DNA of 16,377 nt. Origin: Prolixibacteraceae bacterium (GTDB taxonomy: Bacteria; Bacteroidota; Bacteroidia; Bacteroidales; Prolixibacteraceae). Shown one piece after another: positions 14,372 to 16,377 of this stretch (positions are counted from its first letter, which is position 1; every line of letters begins with the position of its first letter). The stretch lies in contig JAQIDF010000358.1 in NCBI GenBank assembly GCA_027858145.1, forward strand, positions 1 through 16,377, in the 5' to 3' direction. A model generated the notes under the pieces. The model worked only from the letters and a program-made list of their open reading frames with translations. It had not been told where the DNA came from and searched no databases. A program made the position numbers and the translations under genes.

Positions 14372-14379
14372 TATATTTG
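14372..14379 (+). promoter_or_regulatory. -7 promoter element of the ECF sigma gene
   Basis: TATATTTG matches TAnnTTTG and ends 23 bases before ATG 14403, just after the gcvH terminator. No TTTG -33 element is seen. Housekeeping-type promoters ahead of ECF genes are usual in this phylum. Confidence 0.5.
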
Positions 14380-14402
14380 GATTTCTAAAGTGTAAAACGA
14401 AA

Positions 14403-14990
14403 ATGAATGAAACCAACGACAATGTTTTAGTTAAAGAGCTAAAAAAGGGAAGCCATTTAGCTTTTGATACACTTTTCGAAAAATACTTAGATCGATTGTT
14501 TCGTTTTACATTGAGTATTGTAAAAAATAGTTCCGATGCTGAAGAGCTTGTTCAGGATGTTTTTGTGAAAGTATGGCAAAAACGTGCCTTAATAAATTCC
14601 CATTATTCTTTTAAATCCTTCCTCTTTTCAGTTTCATATAACACGATAATAACTTTCCTGCGTAAGAAAAAGAAGGATCATTTGTTGGATTTTAATGAAG
14701 CATATGTTGAAATGCCTGATCATGAAAACAATGTTGCCGACTACAGTCTGGTTTACCAGGAACAACTTAAAATTATAGAAGATATTATTAGCAGCATGCC
14801 TTTCATGCGGCAAAAAATTTTCAGGTTAAGCCGGTACGAGGGCTTGTCATATGCCGAAATCGCTTCAAAACTGGGCATATCCAGAAATACCGTTGAAAAC
14901 CATATTTCATCTGCATTAAAATATATCAGAAGCAAAGCAAAGGGGAATGGCATTCTCTTTTTACTGGCCTTATCAATTTTTTTTAGATAA
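14403..14990 (+). CDS. ECF RNA polymerase sigma factor (FecI/Bacteroides expansion type)
   Basis: The product is 195 residues. It would direct RNA polymerase to a small set of promoters, most likely for the transporter genes downstream. Region 2 (about 20-62) has the AFDTLFEKY start and the DAEELVQDVFVKVW core-binding helix. Region 4 (about 128-178) has a helix-turn-helix, LSYAEIASKLGISRNTVENHISSAL. The linker is short and there is no extra C-terminal enzyme domain. The last 14 residues (GILFLLALSIFFR) are strongly hydrophobic, a tail seen in many of these Bacteroidota sigma factors in my recollection. The FecR gene follows after 91 bases and a SusC-like gene after that, the standard sigma/anti-sigma/receptor order. 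Confidence 0.95.
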   Translation: MNETNDNVLVKELKKGSHLAFDTLFEKYLDRLFRFTLSIVKNSSDAEELVQDVFVKVWQKRALINSHYSFKSFLFSVSYNTIITFLRKKKKDHLLDFNEAYVEMPDHENNVADYSLVYQEQLKIIEDIISSMPFMRQKIFRLSRYEGLSYAEIASKLGISRNTVENHISSALKYIRSKAKGNGILFLLALSIFFR

Positions 14991-15081
14991 AAAATTTAAA
15001 ATATTTCATTTCTAAGTAGTGGTAGCATTTAAAAAATGCGTATTACAAGTATAACTATTAATCATTATTGGAGAATAGACA

Positions 15082-16143
15082 ATGTTGGAACAGGAGAAGA
15101 ATTTGATTTTAAAATATTTAGAGGGAAAGTGTACACGCAACGAGGCTGAAACAGCAATTGATCACCTAATAAAAGAAGAGTACGGGAGCAGGGAGATACT
15201 AGGCAAAATTTGGCAGCACGATTTGTATGATGCTGAAACAGCTGAAGAACCAGACCAACAAAAAACAATTGATAGGATTCATCATCGAATGAATATTGAA
15301 GATGATCAGGCTTATAAGAAATTTAAGGGAAATAGAATTTTACGAATTGCCAGTTCAATAGCCGCAGTGTTATTTATTCCCCTAATGTTCTATTTCTTAA
15401 TGGATAATTTCAGCACTATTGGTGATCACACTATTAGCAACAACCAATATGTTGAAGTGTTTTCACAACGGGGTGTACGCAGTAAGGTTGAGTTACCCGA
15501 CGGGACATCAGTTTGGCTTAACAATTCAAGTAAGTTGCGGTACCCGGTTGCGTATGGTAAACAACGAAATGTTGAGTTAGAAGGTGAAGCTTATTTTGAT
15601 GTAGCAGCTAATCCCGATAAACCTTTTATTGTAAAAGCCGGGAATATTGATGTTAAAGTTTTGGGGACAAAGTTTAATGTAATGTCATATCCCGATGATG
15701 AAAAAATTGAAGTTGCGTTGTTGACAGGTAGCGTTGAGTTATATAAAGCCATAAACGATAAAAATAATCAGTTTGTTGCTAATTTAACTCCGGGCTCATT
15801 GGCCAGTTTTAATAAAACAAGTAATAAGCTCTCGATAAGAGAAGCCGATGTAAAGCGTCACATTGCATGGAAGGAAGGGAAGTTAAGTTTCTATGAAACT
15901 CCGTTAAAAGAGGTAGCCCGGGAAATGGAACGCTGGTATAATTGCGAGATAAAAATTGCCAATGATCAACTATCGAACCTTCATCTTACTGCAACGTTTG
16001 AAGGTGAAAATCTTGAACAGGCATTAAAGTTAATGTCGCTGGCCGCTCCAACGCGTTATGATATTATACCTGCGAAAAAAATGAAAGACAACACATTTAC
16101 AAAACAACAAGTAATAATTAAATATAAAAGTCTAACCAAATAA
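15082..16143 (+). CDS. FecR-family anti-sigma factor
   Basis: The 353-residue single-pass inner-membrane protein controls the adjacent ECF sigma factor. The N-terminal cytoplasmic part (about 1-84) would bind sigma. A transmembrane helix follows (about 87-107). The periplasmic FecR domain (about 121-220) has SKVELPDGTSVWLNNSSKL and then VELEGEAYFDVA and VKVLGTKFNV. The end (about 266-335) is a DUF4974-type domain (FYETPLKEVAREMERWY, LHLTATFEGENLEQAL) that should contact the N-terminal signalling domain of a TonB-dependent receptor. GGAG lies 9 bases before ATG 15082. Length and order are typical; nothing appears missing. Confidence 0.96.
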   Translation: MLEQEKNLILKYLEGKCTRNEAETAIDHLIKEEYGSREILGKIWQHDLYDAETAEEPDQQKTIDRIHHRMNIEDDQAYKKFKGNRILRIASSIAAVLFIPLMFYFLMDNFSTIGDHTISNNQYVEVFSQRGVRSKVELPDGTSVWLNNSSKLRYPVAYGKQRNVELEGEAYFDVAANPDKPFIVKAGNIDVKVLGTKFNVMSYPDDEKIEVALLTGSVELYKAINDKNNQFVANLTPGSLASFNKTSNKLSIREADVKRHIAWKEGKLSFYETPLKEVAREMERWYNCEIKIANDQLSNLHLTATFEGENLEQALKLMSLAAPTRYDIIPAKKMKDNTFTKQQVIIKYKSLTK

Positions 16144-16180
16144 AAGAAAGCTTATGGCCTAACAACTAACTAATTAAAAA

Positions 16181-16217
16181 AAGCAAGGAGGAAAACCTTC
16201 ACATTTCCCTCCCGCTT
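16181..16217 (+). other. hairpin in the leader of the SusC-like gene
   Basis: AAGC (16181-16184) pairs with GCTT (16214-16217), and GGAGG (16187-16191) with CCTCC inside it. The stem contains an SD-like AAGGAGG that has no ATG after it. There is no T tract, so it is not a standard terminator. It sits between fecR and the transporter gene and could be a processing or attenuation site (inference). Confidence 0.4.
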
Positions 16218-16222
16218 AATTG

Positions 16223-16247
16223 TGCATAAATGCATAAAATGCAATTA
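16223..16247 (+). repeat. short tandem repeat TGCATAAA in the transporter leader
   Basis: TGCATAAA, TGCATAAAA and a partial TGCAATTA follow each other directly, 27 bases before ATG 16274. Each TGCA is self-complementary. It may be a regulator site or a chance AT-rich repeat. Confidence 0.35.
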
Positions 16248-16273
16248 TTTATTACTAAACTCATTACAAAACT

Positions 16274-16377
16274 ATGAAAAAATCTAACAATTCTAAGTTT
16301 TTAGGGGAGAGGTATGCCCTAAAATCAAAAATCGGCCTCATTATGAAACTTACCATTTTTCTACTTGTAGTTTCTCT
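16274..16377 (+). CDS. SusC/RagA-type TonB-dependent outer-membrane transporter, N-terminal fragment
   Basis: Only 34 codons are in the window. The start MKKSNNSKFLGERYALKSKI then GLIMKLTIFLLVVS is the characteristic beginning of FecR-controlled SusC-like receptors: a basic extension with K-S-K-I-G-L-I-M-K-L-T leading into the signal-peptide hydrophobic core. An internal ATG at 16343 is an alternative start, but the longer form fits the family. Its place directly after the sigma and FecR genes supports the call. The substrate cannot be inferred because the rest of the gene is outside the window. Confidence 0.8.
   Translation, partial: MKKSNNSKFLGERYALKSKIGLIMKLTIFLLVVS

Noticed and set aside
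15025..15039. GCATTT-AAA-AAATGC hairpin between the sigma and fecR genes
   Set aside because: Short stem, three-base loop and no T tract; likely chance in AT-rich DNA, and the two genes are expected to be co-expressed.
1..16377. Mobile element, CRISPR, phage or defence system
   Set aside because: No transposase, integrase, terminal inverted repeats, regularly spaced repeats or defence-gene motifs were found on either strand.

Overview
The window comes from a member of the Bacteroidota, probably a free-living or marine Bacteroidales/Marinilabiliales-type organism (the order is a guess). The reasons are a PorP/SprF-type protein of the type IX secretion system (T9SS), a DNA topoisomerase I without zinc ribbons, many lipoproteins, an ECF sigma factor / FecR anti-sigma / SusC-like triplet, AT-rich spacers, and repeated TAnnTTTG -7 promoter elements typical of the phylum. 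I see no rRNA or tRNA gene, CRISPR array, insertion sequence, phage gene or origin.

Layout. 1-4094 (minus strand): topA, then an arginase-fold protein that has lost metal ligands, then the start of a porP/sprF-like gene running off the left edge. A 15-bp-stem hairpin separates topA from the arginase-like gene. 4403-8680 (plus): a bifunctional class A penicillin-binding protein followed 12 bases later by a large lipoprotein with an N-terminal Ig-like (Big_5) domain. 8761-9174 (plus): a small cysteine-containing lipoprotein with its own promoter. 9183-11655 (minus): an orphan membrane histidine kinase followed by a repeat-containing lipoprotein. 11762-13734 (minus): tsaE, an alanine-dehydrogenase-fold protein lacking most known catalytic residues, and an 85-residue lipoprotein. 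13913-14293 (plus): gcvH, with a good intrinsic terminator. 14403-16377 (plus): ECF sigma factor, FecR-type anti-sigma factor, and the first 34 codons of a SusC/RagA-type TonB-dependent transporter cut by the right edge.

How the genes fit together. Most of the window concerns the cell envelope: secretion (PorP), peptidoglycan synthesis (PBP1A), surface or periplasmic lipoproteins, and nutrient-triggered signalling from an outer-membrane receptor (SusC-like, FecR, sigma). topA, tsaE and gcvH are housekeeping genes. The least ordinary items are two well-folded-looking enzyme homologues whose active sites are degenerate: the arginase-like protein beside porP and the alanine-dehydrogenase-like protein beside tsaE. 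They are the best candidates for an undescribed function. Several long ORFs begin at TTG codons well upstream of the likely ATG starts; starts here were corrected accordingly.
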